64,000 bases of DNA from JBBIQV01 sp964555285 (GTDB lineage: Bacteria > Nitrospirota > Nitrospiria > Nitrospirales > Nitrospiraceae), in contig CAZKRM010000009.1 in NCBI GenBank assembly GCA_964555285.1, positions 1-64,000 of the forward strand, in the 5' to 3' direction. Below, one piece after another: positions 8,693-17,142 of this stretch; position 1 is the stretch's first letter, and each line of letters opens with the position of its first letter. Under the pieces are notes generated by a model, which saw nothing but the letters and a program-made list of their open reading frames with translations, ran no database searches and had not been told where the DNA came from. Position numbers and translations under genes: made by a program.

Positions 8693-9635
8693 CTCGGATG
8701 GCATGTCCCGTGTGCGCCACGAAGACATCATCCAATCGAGGCCGGTGATAGTCGATGAACTCCAGCCGGCACGCGAGGCGATTGGCCGCATCGAGGATCG
8801 TAGGCAACGCCTTCTCCGGCGACTCCACACGAATATCGAGTCCGGTCGCCGTCGTGCTGACTGAGCGGATGGCCGGCTGTCCTTTGATCGCCGATGCGAG
8901 CGATTCGATGCGTCCGGTTTCCTTGACGGTCAGCGACACGATGTCGCCGCCCAATCCAATCTTCAGCTCCGTCGGTGGCCCCAACGCCTTAATCCGCCCG
9001 CCGTCGATGATGGCGATCCGGTCGCAGAGCTGGTCCGCTTCGTCTAAATAATTGGTGGTCATCACGACCGTCATGCCACGGGTGCGCAGGTCGCGCACGT
9101 GCCCCCAGATCCGGAGGCGACTCTGCACATCGAGTCCCAACGTCGGTTCGTCCAGGAACACGATTTTGGGATTCGGCAGGAGCCCGCAGGCGATATCCAA
9201 TTTGCGTTTCATCCCGCCTGAGTAGGTCTTGGCCAGTCGGTCGGCATGCTGCTCCAACCCCACCAATGTCAGCAACTCAAGGATCCGCCGCTGCGCGTCT
9301 TCCTTGGAGAGGTGGTACAGATTCGCCAACAGTTCCAGGTGTTCACGCCCGGTCAGAAAGCGATCGATCGCCCGCTCTTGGGGCACGTACCCGATAAGCT
9401 GGCGGACCCGGTCGGCATCGCGCACGGTGTCGTAGCCCAGCACGGTCGCCGTGCCGGAGGTAGGGTGCAGAAGGGTAATGAGGATGCGGAGCGTCGTACT
9501 CTTGCCTGCGCCGTTGGGGCCCAGCAGTCCGAAGATCTCGCCTGCGTGCACCTGAAAGGAGAGATCCTCGATAGCGTTCACACCATCGTAGGCCTTGCCC
9601 AGCCGGGACACCTCGATGGCGGCTGCCCGGTTCAT
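8664..9635 (-). CDS. ABC transporter ATP-binding protein (DrrA/NatA-like)
   Basis: About 323 residues with the complete nucleotide-binding domain: Walker A GPNGAGKST, Q-loop region GYVPQER, signature YSGGMKRKL, Walker B IVFLDEP with the catalytic Glu, and a switch His replaced by Asn in MTTNYLDEA. The last quarter (about 220-320) is the DUF4162-like C-terminal domain typical of DrrA/CcmA-type exporter ATPases. ATG at 9635 overlaps the stop of the upstream LON-domain gene (TGATG), indicating translational coupling; a GTG one codon earlier is possible. It energises the permease encoded next. Confidence 0.9.
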   Translation of the reverse strand: MNRAAAIEVSRLGKAYDGVNAIEDLSFQVHAGEIFGLLGPNGAGKSTTLRILITLLHPTSGTATVLGYDTVRDADRVRQLIGYVPQERAIDRFLTGREHLELLANLYHLSKEDAQRRILELLTLVGLEQHADRLAKTYSGGMKRKLDIACGLLPNPKIVFLDEPTLGLDVQSRLRIWGHVRDLRTRGMTVVMTTNYLDEADQLCDRIAIIDGGRIKALGPPTELKIGLGGDIVSLTVKETGRIESLASAIKGQPAIRSVSTTATGLDIRVESPEKALPTILDAANRLACRLEFIDYHRPRLDDVFVAHTGHAIREDFPKESSE

Positions 9636-10324
9636 CACCCCCAGCCCTTCGCCCCGTGGCGCTCGTGCCTCTTAAAATGAAGGAGGTCGCTGAGCCGGCG
9701 GGCTTGCTGGTACACACTGTCCGCTTCCAGGAGGAATTGTTTCTCGATCGGGGTGCAATCGAGGTAGGTGGATAAGGTATGAACAAGAATGTCGTCGCTC
9801 ACGTTTCCGCGAAAGGCGCCTTCCCAGGATGGCGCTTCCTCGCGCGTCCGCAGACACGCTTCAAGGACTTCGATCAAATAGGTCCGGAGCGCAGGATCGA
9901 GGGCTGCCTCGGGAATGCGCGGCTTCAGTACGATGTCGGCTTCTCGATAACTCTTATTGGAGAACTCTTCGGTCACCTCGTAGCGCTCCAACCCTTGGAG
10001 CAAAATGTTCGAGCGGCCGTCCGGCAGCTTTTGCACGCTGACCAGCCGGCCCACGCAGCCGACCGGGTAAATCGGCGGATTGCCATAATAGTCCTCTTCC
10101 CATCCTTCCCTGAGCAGCGCCATCCCGATGCATTGGCCGCGCTCTGCCGCATCGGCCACCATCTGACGATACCGCGGCTCGAACACATGGAGCGGTAAAT
10201 AGGTCTTGGGAAAGAAGACGACGTTGGGAAGCGCAAACAGGGGAATCCGGTCAGGCACGTGGAAGGTACTCGCGCGCCTTTCTGAATCAGGACCGTGGTG
10301 CTCGCGTTCCGGTTCGAGGTGCAT
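9635..10324 (-). CDS. LON N-terminal substrate-binding domain protein
   Basis: A 229-residue protein consisting of an isolated LON N-terminal (PUA-like) domain: IPLFALPNVVFFPKTYLPLHVFEPRY at about residues 27-52, then GMALLREGWEEDY, PPIYPVGCVGRL and LLQGLERYEV. The C-terminal helices (SDDILVHTLSTYLD, KQFLLEADSV, RRLSDLL) match the end of the Lon N domain. There is no AAA+ or protease domain, so it is a stand-alone homologue, not Lon itself. It is the first gene of the minus-strand ABC run and shares its stop with the ATPase start. Confidence 0.8.
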   Translation of the reverse strand: MHLEPEREHHGPDSERRASTFHVPDRIPLFALPNVVFFPKTYLPLHVFEPRYRQMVADAAERGQCIGMALLREGWEEDYYGNPPIYPVGCVGRLVSVQKLPDGRSNILLQGLERYEVTEEFSNKSYREADIVLKPRIPEAALDPALRTYLIEVLEACLRTREEAPSWEGAFRGNVSDDILVHTLSTYLDCTPIEKQFLLEADSVYQQARRLSDLLHFKRHERHGAKGWG

Positions 10325-10457
10325 GGCTCACGATAACTGAGACCTGTTTAGATTGTCAACGGCGCCGGTTCGCTCCCGTACGACCTGAGCAAAGCCGTAA
10401 GCCCTTACCAATCCTAGCGAATTGCGCACTTACCTCTTGCGTGTTATAAGCGCTGCG

Positions 10458-11636
10458 ATGGAACCGCACGCGCTTGGCGCCACCCCTTTCCAGACTAGTC
10501 GCCGAAGGCACTCTGTCTGGTGGAGCGTTTCGCTGTTGCTCCCACTCCTGCTGGGGGCATCGACGCAGAGCCTCTCCGCCGATGATTCGCGCCACAACTT
10601 CCGCCCGGCGCTTCCCGGCTATCAGTATCGGTTTCCTCGCGATCACGGGTCGCACGACGACTTCCAGACCGAATGGTGGTATTACACCGGCCACCTTGCG
10701 GCAAAGAACGGGCGGCGCTTCGGCTACGAATTGACCTTCTTCCGCCGGGCCGTTCCACCCGATCGCCTCAAGACCGAGCCGTCCCGCTGGACAATCGGAC
10801 AGCTCTATCTGGCGCACTTTGCGCTGACCGATCTCAGCGAGAAACGTTTTCACTATGCAGAAAAGGTCAGCCGCGCCGGCCTCGGCAAAGCCGGCGCGAC
10901 GCAGGAACGACTGGACGTCTGGATCGATCGCTGGAGCGCGAAGACTCTGCCCGGTGAATCGGCGCAGTTCCAGATTCACGCGTCGCACGAGGACGTGGGC
11001 ATCGAGTTGACGCTCAGCCCGACCAAGCGACTGGTGATTCACGGGACGGGCGGAATCAGCCGCAAGGGAGCCGAGGCGGGGCAGGCCTCGCACTATTACT
11101 CGTTCACGCGGTTGGCGACAGAAGGAACCGTCACCGTAGGAGAGGACCACCTTGCGGTGACCGGAGCCAGTTGGATGGACCACGAGTTCGGTTCTGCCGA
11201 TCTGGGGCACGATCTCGTCGGATGGGACTGGTTCAGCCTGCAACTCGCCAATGACACCGAGCTGATGTTCTATCGCCTGAGACGAGCCGACGGGTCGGCC
11301 GATCCGGCATCGAGCGGCACGCTCGTCTTCGCAGACGGGCGCACGCAGCCCCTGTCGTTGAGCGACCTACAACTCGACCCGCTGGCCTTCTGGACCAGCC
11401 CTCAATCCGGCGCCCGTTATCCGAGTCGCTGGCGGCTCTCGTCCCGTTCGCTGAACCTGGAGGTGGAGATCGTCCCGCTGCTCGCCGAGCAGGAGCTCAT
11501 CACCCGCCGCAGCACCCAGGTCACCTATTGGGAAGGAGCCGTGCAAGTAACGGGCACTGTGGCAGGCCAACCGATCTCAGGCCAAGGCTACGTGGAATTG
11601 ACCGGCTACGCAGAACGCTTCACGCAAAAGCTGTGA
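10458..11636 (+). CDS. exported lipocalin-like / CrtC (AttH-type) hydrolase-family protein
   Basis: About 392 residues with an Arg-rich n-region and hydrophobic core at the N-terminus, a signal peptide ending near ASTQSLSA. The mature part carries YRFPRDHGSHDDFQTEWWYYTGHL and GYELTFFRRAV, WTIGQLYLAHFALTD, GASWMDHEFGS and WDWFSLQLAND, the landmarks of the secreted hydrolase/carotenoid 1,2-hydratase (CrtC) lipocalin-like family. No other carotenoid gene is nearby, so a carotenoid substrate should not be assumed. ATG at 10458 is preferred; a TTG at 10422 is possible and neither has a clear ribosome site. Confidence 0.75.
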   Translation: MEPHALGATPFQTSRRRHSVWWSVSLLLPLLLGASTQSLSADDSRHNFRPALPGYQYRFPRDHGSHDDFQTEWWYYTGHLAAKNGRRFGYELTFFRRAVPPDRLKTEPSRWTIGQLYLAHFALTDLSEKRFHYAEKVSRAGLGKAGATQERLDVWIDRWSAKTLPGESAQFQIHASHEDVGIELTLSPTKRLVIHGTGGISRKGAEAGQASHYYSFTRLATEGTVTVGEDHLAVTGASWMDHEFGSADLGHDLVGWDWFSLQLANDTELMFYRLRRADGSADPASSGTLVFADGRTQPLSLSDLQLDPLAFWTSPQSGARYPSRWRLSSRSLNLEVEIVPLLAEQELITRRSTQVTYWEGAVQVTGTVAGQPISGQGYVELTGYAERFTQKL

Positions 11637-11712
11637 GGGCGAGCGTCACACCAGGGTATCGTGGCTTGACTCAACTTACATGCTGTGATTAGGTCTCCCG
11701 CCACCAATCACC

Positions 11713-12759
11713 ATGAAACACCTCTTGCCCTCTGATGCCATCCGACTGACCCTTCTGCTCGTGGGCCTGGTGCTGACCGCTTGCAGTCAGCACAGCGAGG
11801 CCGTGGTGTCCATCGCGCTGCATCCGACTAATCCAAACATCATCTACGTCGCCACGAACGAAGCCGTCTTCAAGACACGCGACGGAGGCCGAACCTGGGA
11901 GCAGTTTCCGAACTTCAGCGCAAGGCGAGTCACCACCGTCGCCATCGACCCGCAACTGCCCGCCACGGTCTATGCCGGGACGATGGGAGACGCCGTCTAC
12001 AAGAGTCCGGATGGAGGCCAGCACTGGCTGCCCCATAATGTCGGACTGAAGGAACATGTCTCGTACGTCAACCAGTTCATTTTCCATCCGACGGATAGCG
12101 ACGTGCTCTACGCCGCGACGACCGTCGGCGCCTTCTATACCAAAGACGGCGGACGCGGATGGGAAGAGCGGATGGCCGGGATGAAGGAAGTCCACATCGT
12201 CGTGACGCTTGCGATCAATCCCAAGAACCCGCGCATCCTCTATGCCGGCACCACCGGCGGCGCCTATCGGAGCGAGGACGGGGCCATGACGTGGAAGAAG
12301 GTCAATGACGGCCTAATCCCGGCGGAGATTCTGGAGGCCTCGCTCTCGTTGGGAGTGAACATGCTGGCGGTCGATCCGGTCAACACCGACGTGGTGTACG
12401 CCGGCACCACGAACGGCTTGTTCAAAACCACGAATCGGGCCGAGTCCTGGGAACGGATCGGGCAGGCGCTCCCCGATCAATTTATCAGCAGCGTGGTGAT
12501 CCACCCCACACTGACCAACGTGCTCTATGTGGGGGGCCGGGCCGGAGTTCTGAAAAGTGCCGATGGGGGGCGCACCTGGCAGGCCATGAATACAGGATTG
12601 GCCACGTTGAACATCCGTACCCTTGCGATGAGCCTGCGCGATCCGCAGTTGCTCTACGCCGGCACGAACGGCAGCGGCTTATACCGTTCGAAAGATGGCG
12701 GGGACAACTGGACCTCCGTGCCGTTGACCACGGCCGCCTCGACACAGGCCTCATCATAG
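11713..12759 (+). CDS. beta-propeller lipoprotein with BNR/YCF48-like repeats
   Basis: A 348-residue lipoprotein: signal with lipobox LTAC (Cys near residue 25) followed by six or seven repeats containing Asp-box-like words such as FKTRDGGRTWEQF, YKSPDGGQHW, YTKDGGRGWEE, YRSEDGAMTWKK, FKTTNRAESWERI, LKSADGGRTWQ and YRSKDGGDNW. Each repeat is preceded by a strand of the type hPxxPxxhYAGT. This is the sialidase/YCF48-type propeller. No glycosidase active site is evident, so a binding or assembly role in the periplasm is more likely than catalysis. It lies 77 bases after the CrtC-like gene, same direction. Confidence 0.8.
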   Translation: MKHLLPSDAIRLTLLLVGLVLTACSQHSEAVVSIALHPTNPNIIYVATNEAVFKTRDGGRTWEQFPNFSARRVTTVAIDPQLPATVYAGTMGDAVYKSPDGGQHWLPHNVGLKEHVSYVNQFIFHPTDSDVLYAATTVGAFYTKDGGRGWEERMAGMKEVHIVVTLAINPKNPRILYAGTTGGAYRSEDGAMTWKKVNDGLIPAEILEASLSLGVNMLAVDPVNTDVVYAGTTNGLFKTTNRAESWERIGQALPDQFISSVVIHPTLTNVLYVGGRAGVLKSADGGRTWQAMNTGLATLNIRTLAMSLRDPQLLYAGTNGSGLYRSKDGGDNWTSVPLTTAASTQASS

Positions 12760-12783
12760 GGATCCGAGGTACAATTGTAACCG

Positions 12784-13392
12784 ATGCACACCATCTTGCT
12801 GGTCAGACACGGAGAGACGGATTGGAATCTCAGCGGTCAGATCATGGGCGACCAACCCATCCCTTTGAATGCGAACGGTCAGCGTCAAGCGCAACACCTT
12901 GCCGCAGCGTTGAAGGGCCGGGCAATCCACACGATCGTCACGAGTCCTGTCCTGCGGGCCTTGCAGACCGCCGAGATCTTGGCTGCCTCGATGGAATCGA
13001 ACGTCGTCCCGGCGATCGGGCTGCGGGAGATCGGCGTCGGCGAGTGGGTCAATCGCTACTGGAAGGACTTGGGCAACGATCCGGTCAGGCACGACTTTTA
13101 CGCAAGGCCTCATGAGGCAAGGCCGCCGGGCGGCGAAACGCTCAAAGAGATCCAGCAGCGGGCTGTCGCCGCAGTCCAGGAGGCGCTCGCCACGCACCAC
13201 GGCGGTACGCTGCTGTTCGTCTCACACGCGGATGTGATCCGGACGATCGTGGCTCATTATCTTCACACCGACTTCCTCACACTGCGCCATGCACGGCTCG
13301 ACCACGCCTCCGTCACGGCTCTGCACCTCACCGCCGCCGGCGCCGATCTCCTGTGCCTGAACCACACGACCGGACTGGTGAATCTGCCGTAA
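12784..13392 (+). CDS. histidine phosphatase family protein (phosphoglycerate-mutase-like)
   Basis: A 202-residue protein with the catalytic LVRHGETDWN motif at residues 6-15 (His of RHG is the phospho-acceptor), Arg in TSPVLRALQTAE, Glu in LREIGVGEW and the second catalytic His in FVSHADVIR. The lengths between these agree with bacterial cobC/gpmB-type phosphatases. Substrate is open: alpha-ribazole phosphatase, a broad sugar phosphatase and others share this fold. GAGGT lies eleven bases upstream of the ATG. The 3' end is three bases from the next gene. Confidence 0.85.
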   Translation: MHTILLVRHGETDWNLSGQIMGDQPIPLNANGQRQAQHLAAALKGRAIHTIVTSPVLRALQTAEILAASMESNVVPAIGLREIGVGEWVNRYWKDLGNDPVRHDFYARPHEARPPGGETLKEIQQRAVAAVQEALATHHGGTLLFVSHADVIRTIVAHYLHTDFLTLRHARLDHASVTALHLTAAGADLLCLNHTTGLVNLP

Positions 13393-13395
13393 CCC

Positions 13396-13749
13396 ATGAA
13401 CCCACGAACCGGCACCACCAACCCATCTCCCGACCCGCTGCAATTCATGCGTGAGGAGTTCCGTGAGCATCTGGAGGTGTTCTACGCAACGCTCAGGCTT
13501 GCGCCGCCCTATCATAGCGTCGAGAAAGCGATTCTCCATCTCACGAACCGGCTGAAGGATATCCCTGCCTCTGAACGAGAACGCATTGCTGCCGATCCTA
13601 CCTTACGCTGGGCACAGTATCGTGACGCGGTCATCGCCTCCGGCCTCAATCAGAAACACCGTGGGATCATCGCCGGCTTCGCGAAGAACCGCCAGGAATT
13701 GAACCTTCCGCCCGAGTACGACGCGATCCTCGACACCTTTGTGACCTAA
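13396..13749 (+). CDS. conserved-looking hypothetical protein
   Basis: A 117-residue soluble, mostly helical protein of unknown function. It begins right after the phosphatase stop and is probably co-transcribed with it. Visible features are a Pro/Thr-rich first 15 residues, an amphipathic segment (REEFREHLEVFYATLRL), and a central helix with LTNRLKDIPASERERI. No domain was recognised. It overlaps the convergent membrane-protein gene by four bases. Confidence 0.6.
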   Translation: MNPRTGTTNPSPDPLQFMREEFREHLEVFYATLRLAPPYHSVEKAILHLTNRLKDIPASERERIAADPTLRWAQYRDAVIASGLNQKHRGIIAGFAKNRQELNLPPEYDAILDTFVT

Positions 13750-14387
13750 AGCCGACTTGGTTGGCTGATACCATCCAGGGCGACACGGAGTTCCTGATAG
13801 ACTTGGCTGAGGCGGCTGCTCTCCAACCGATAGGCCATCGTCACCGTCACGATCCCAAACGCAAGCACCAGCAGGCCGATGCCGGCGATGCCCGCCCCCA
13901 TCAGCACACCGCTGAACGACGAGGCTCCGCCTTGCAGGAGGTACATCACCAGAAAAGTGACCGTGCCCAGGCCGACCAGCAGGAACCAGAAGAAGGTCAT
14001 GATCGCCGAGGACCACGGAATGCGTTTCAAACACAGGAGCGTCAAGGCCTCGCCGTTCTGGGTCACGTCAATCGAGCCCTTGATCGGCCAGGCCGTGCGA
14101 AACCGCATCGAGAACAGTCGATATTGGGGACGAATGAGGATGCGCCGCGCCTCGGGGAAGAACCGCGCGACGCCGTGCGGCAACGCGAGAAGCCCGTGCT
14201 GATCAAACCGTTCGGTCAGTCGCGGCAGGGTGAGGCGTGCGGCCTGATCCTGCACCCGCGCGACGATGCACCCGTAGCGGCCGGCTTCGGCCGTGAGCCT
14301 GCCGAAGACGAGCCAATCGCCAATGATCAGCCCGATGAACAACAGCGCGGCAAACATTCCAGCGAACACCATAGCGGCGGCCATCAT
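13746..14387 (-). CDS. predicted membrane protein of unknown function
   Basis: About 213 residues with a first membrane segment at the N-terminus (AAAMVFAGMFAALLFIGLII), a soluble stretch of about 95 residues, then two more hydrophobic segments (FFWFLLVGLGTVTFLVMYLL and VLMGAGIAGIGLLVLAFGI) and a C-terminal amphipathic helix. A GTG and two tandem ATG codons start the frame; the ATG at 14387 is taken. No family recognised. The soluble part between the segments may sense or bind something at the membrane face. Confidence 0.6.
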   Translation of the reverse strand: MMAAAMVFAGMFAALLFIGLIIGDWLVFGRLTAEAGRYGCIVARVQDQAARLTLPRLTERFDQHGLLALPHGVARFFPEARRILIRPQYRLFSMRFRTAWPIKGSIDVTQNGEALTLLCLKRIPWSSAIMTFFWFLLVGLGTVTFLVMYLLQGGASSFSGVLMGAGIAGIGLLVLAFGIVTVTMAYRLESSRLSQVYQELRVALDGISQPSRL

Positions 14388-14442
14388 CACATAGCCGGAT
14401 CGACAGCATCAAGCCGCACGCGGCCCCTTCCGGACAAGACTG

Positions 14443-14471
14443 TTGACTCGCCCCCGTGACTTGGCTACATT
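14443..14471 (+). promoter_or_regulatory. sigma-70 type promoter
   Basis: TTGACT (14443-14448) and TACATT (14466-14471) are separated by exactly 17 bases, a near-consensus housekeeping promoter. It points to the methyltransferase gene starting at 14622, leaving a leader of about 140 bases. Confidence 0.6.
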
Positions 14472-14621
14472 AAGCGCGCTTTACGTGTTGGGCGGGCCCG
14501 TCGCTCCATCAAGTCAGGTTCCCCGCCTTTTTTGGATTTTCCCCCACGACTCACAGCGCGTCAGCCATCCCTGCAGTTCCGGGGTGCGCGAGAACCGGAA
14601 GGCGTGGGGTGCGGAGGAGAT

Positions 14622-15356
14622 ATGGATCTACAGAAAATCGAGCGTGTCTACACGTCGTATGCCGGTGTCTACGATCAGATTTTCGGCAAGATCTTCCACG
14701 AAGGCCGTGAGTCCGCCATCCGCAACCTGAATGTGCAGCCCAACCAGCGAGTCCTGGAGGTCGGGGTCGGGACGGGGCTCGCCCTCCCCCTGTACCCCCG
14801 CCACTGTCAGATTGTGGGCATCGATCTCTCAGAAGGGATGTTGGAGAAAGCGAAAGAGCGGGCGAGCATACACGAGTTGACCCACGTGCAACTCTACCGG
14901 ATGGACGCCGGTGCGATGGAATTTGCAGACGACAGTTTCGACACGGTGGTCGCGGCTTACGTCGTCACGGCCGTCCCGGACTACCGGAAAGTGGTCAACG
15001 AGATGATTCGTGTCTGCCGACCCGGTGGCCGCATCATCATGCTGAACCACTTCAGCAACGGCAACAAGCTCATAGCGGCGGTTGAAAAGGTCATTTCTCC
15101 TCTCACCAAACACCTCGGTTGGCGAACGGACCTCTCGCTGAGCACGGTGCTGGAAGGGACGAGTCTTCAAGTTGCACGGAAGGAGAAGGTGAACCCGCTG
15201 CGCTTCTGGCATCTGGTGGAATGTGTGAACCGCAAGAACGGGATCAACGGGACGCATGTCAATGGACATGGCAACGGCCACGGCGCAGCAGGCTACTCAA
15301 ACGGGAACGGCAAGGCCGGCTGTTCACACGGCAACGGAAACGGCCACTACAGTTAG
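14622..15356 (+). CDS. class I SAM-dependent methyltransferase (PmtA/UbiE-like)
   Basis: About 244 residues. The Rossmann methyltransferase core shows motif I VLEVGVGTGLALPLYP, the acidic loop IVGIDLSEGMLEKAKE, motif II around DAGAMEFADDSFDTVV and post-II CRPGGRIIMLNHF. The leading YTSYAGVYDQIFGKIFHEGR is typical of phosphatidylethanolamine N-methyltransferase (PmtA) and ubiquinone/menaquinone methylase relatives. The start is ATG 14622 with GGAGGAG five bases upstream; a longer frame starting at 14532 is rejected. The last 35 residues are an odd tail rich in Gly, Asn and His (NGHGNGHG, NGNGNGHYS), not part of the enzyme fold. Lipid substrate is inferred from similarity only. Confidence 0.75.
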   Translation: MDLQKIERVYTSYAGVYDQIFGKIFHEGRESAIRNLNVQPNQRVLEVGVGTGLALPLYPRHCQIVGIDLSEGMLEKAKERASIHELTHVQLYRMDAGAMEFADDSFDTVVAAYVVTAVPDYRKVVNEMIRVCRPGGRIIMLNHFSNGNKLIAAVEKVISPLTKHLGWRTDLSLSTVLEGTSLQVARKEKVNPLRFWHLVECVNRKNGINGTHVNGHGNGHGAAGYSNGNGKAGCSHGNGNGHYS

Positions 15357-15934
15357 AGGACCCTCCTTTCTCCGCTCGTCACGCCGGCCAGTCGTCTCGC
15401 TCCACCATTCTTCCAGCTCGACCACTCAACCGCGGGGATGATCGTATTCCCCACCAAACAGATCCCGGAAGAAAATGTCCGCGCGATCGCGTCCGCCAAC
15501 ACCGTGAGCGCCTGTCCTCCCAGGCCGTCGCTGCGCTGAGCCGCCTGCAGCACAATCCTGAACGCTGCCCCATCGAACGGTCCGTAGACCTGCACGTGCA
15601 GGCAGCGTGACTGCGCCTGCTCTTCCTCCTCCGCAGCGACCAGGTCCCCCTCGAAGCGCAGCGCCTCATGCGACCGCGTGGCGAGTTTCGCCACGCGCCA
15701 GACACAGAGGACGCCGGCCTGGTCCAGTTGTTTCAGCAGCCAGGCCACCGTCGGCCCCCTCCCCTCGCCGGCTTGAAACATCCATTGGACCGGACAGCGC
15801 GCAGGCACCCGGGTGGAGCGCGGTGTCGAGACTTCCTCAAAGTCGGCTTCTTCGCAGACCACATACAGCTCCCCTTGCGGATCGAACCAGAACCGCAGCC
15901 GACCGGCTACGGCTTCCGCATGGATGACGCCCAT
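15353..15934 (-). CDS. hypothetical protein downstream of a methyltransferase relic
   Basis: A 193-residue protein with no recognised domain. It contains a strand-rich N-terminus (AGRLRFWFDPQGELYVVCEEADF) and a central Glu run (EEEEQAQSR). Its ATG at 15934 falls exactly where similarity of the upstream frame to a restriction-modification methyltransferase ends, so the original start may have been displaced by the insertion or deletion that left that relic. No ribosome site is visible. It overlaps the convergent methyltransferase stop by four bases. Confidence 0.5.
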   Translation of the reverse strand: MGVIHAEAVAGRLRFWFDPQGELYVVCEEADFEEVSTPRSTRVPARCPVQWMFQAGEGRGPTVAWLLKQLDQAGVLCVWRVAKLATRSHEALRFEGDLVAAEEEEQAQSRCLHVQVYGPFDGAAFRIVLQAAQRSDGLGGQALTVLADAIARTFSSGICLVGNTIIPAVEWSSWKNGGARRLAGVTSGERRVL

Positions 15935-16181
15935 AGACGCCGCCGGATTTCTTGACCTCCGGCTTCTCCTCGATCTTGGCCTGACGGCCAGAGGTCAGGC
16001 GAATGACTTTGCCGAGGAACTGCTCATAGACCTGACCGAGAATTTCCACCGGTAAGACCGAGAACTCATACGGGCTCTGGGGGTAGTAGAGGCGCCCGAT
16101 GATCTCCTTCAGAACCTTGTCGTCGATGTTCAGCGTGGGGGTGATGTCATCCGGCGATTCGGCGCGGTCCTTTTGCGCCAC
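15933..16181 (-). pseudogene. relic of an Eco57I/PglX-type restriction-modification methyltransferase
   Basis: This minus-strand frame encodes about 83 residues with VLKEIIGRLYYPQSPYEF, LPVEILGQVYEQFLGKVI and EEKPEVKKSGGVY. These are hallmarks of the segment just before the catalytic domain of large N6-adenine methyltransferases of type IIG restriction enzymes and BREX-like systems, where GGVYYTP normally follows. Here the match stops at GGVY and the frame turns into unrelated sequence. The remaining roughly 900 residues are absent, so this is a fragment, not a gene. Confidence 0.75.
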
Positions 16182-16293
16182 GCCGCTTGGGCAGCGGTTG
16201 ACACCCTTGTTGCCTCTGTGTTAGCTGTACCGCGAAAGCGAGACGTGACGTGGACGGAACCTGGACCGGGTGACTGGTCCAGAGGAGGACAGG

Positions 16294-17052
16294 ATGGGCG
16301 GGCATAGTCACTGGGCGACTATCAAGCGGCATAAATCGGCGCAGGACGCCAAGCGGGGGAAAATCTTTACCCGGCTCATCCGCGAGATCACCATTGCCGC
16401 AAGGTCGGGGGGCGATCCGGAAGGCAATCCCCGGCTTCGCCTCGCGATTCTCAAGGCCAAAGATGCGAATATGCCTGGCGATACGTTGAAGAAGGCCATT
16501 CAGCGCGGCACGGGCGAGTTGCCGGGTGTCACCTATGAAGAGTTTTCGCTGGAGGGGTACGGGCCGGGCGGCACGGCGCTCTTGCTGGAAATTACCTCGG
16601 ATAACCGTAACCGCACGGTGGCGGAGATCCGCAACTTACTCACCAAGAACAACGGAAACATGGCTGAGGCCGGCGCGGTGTCCTGGCAGTTTCACAAAAA
16701 GGGGCTGCTCGTCGTGGAGAAGGGGAAGGCAGACGAAGACCAATTGCTCTCACTGGTTTTGGACGCAGGCGCTGAAGATGTGAAGGTGAACGAAAAGACC
16801 TTCGAGGTGATCACCGACCCGCATGACTTCGAGAAGGTCAAAAAAGCCCTGGCCGACGCGAAGATCGACACCTCTCTTGCCGAAGTCACCTACGTCGCGC
16901 AGAACCACGTTCAACTTGCCGAGAAATCTGCCGAACAAATGCTGAAGCTCATGGAGGTGCTGGACGAGCATGACGATGTCCAGAAGGTCCATGCGAACTT
17001 TGACATTCCAGATGAAATCATGGAGAAGGTCGCGGCGGCAGCGGCGGGATAG
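16294..17052 (+). CDS. yebC: YebC/PmpR family DNA-binding regulatory protein
   Basis: A 252-residue protein beginning MGGHSHWATIKRHKSAQDAKRGK, the invariant YebC/TACO1 start. KDANMPGDTLKKAIQRGTG, YEGYGPGG-like EGYGPGGTALLLE, SDNRNRTVAEIR and GAVSWQFHKKGLL follow in the expected order, and the length fits the family. Members act as transcriptional regulators or relieve ribosome stalling at proline tracts. The start is ATG 16294, with AGAGGAGG upstream; a 24-base-longer frame is rejected. In many bacteria yebC precedes ruvC-ruvA-ruvB; here ruvC is absent and a repeat-rich spacer leads straight to ruvA. Confidence 0.93.
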   Translation: MGGHSHWATIKRHKSAQDAKRGKIFTRLIREITIAARSGGDPEGNPRLRLAILKAKDANMPGDTLKKAIQRGTGELPGVTYEEFSLEGYGPGGTALLLEITSDNRNRTVAEIRNLLTKNNGNMAEAGAVSWQFHKKGLLVVEKGKADEDQLLSLVLDAGAEDVKVNEKTFEVITDPHDFEKVKKALADAKIDTSLAEVTYVAQNHVQLAEKSAEQMLKLMEVLDEHDDVQKVHANFDIPDEIMEKVAAAAAG

Positions 17053-17059
17053 ACAACAA

Positions 17060-17138
17060 CGCTGAATGATGAATGAGGAACGCAAGAGCCTCCTCCTTCA
17101 CTCAGCGTTCGGCGCTCATCATTCCTCGTTGTCCCATA
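17060..17138. repeat. imperfect inverted repeat in yebC-ruvA spacer
   Basis: The left half (words GCTGAATGATGAATGAGGAACG) and right half (words CGCTCATCATTCCTCGTTG) are imperfect inverted copies around a C/T-rich centre. The 14-mer at 17062-17075 also occurs at 8623-8636. The spacer sits where ruvC is found in many genomes. Confidence 0.6.
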
Positions 17139-17142
17139 GAGC

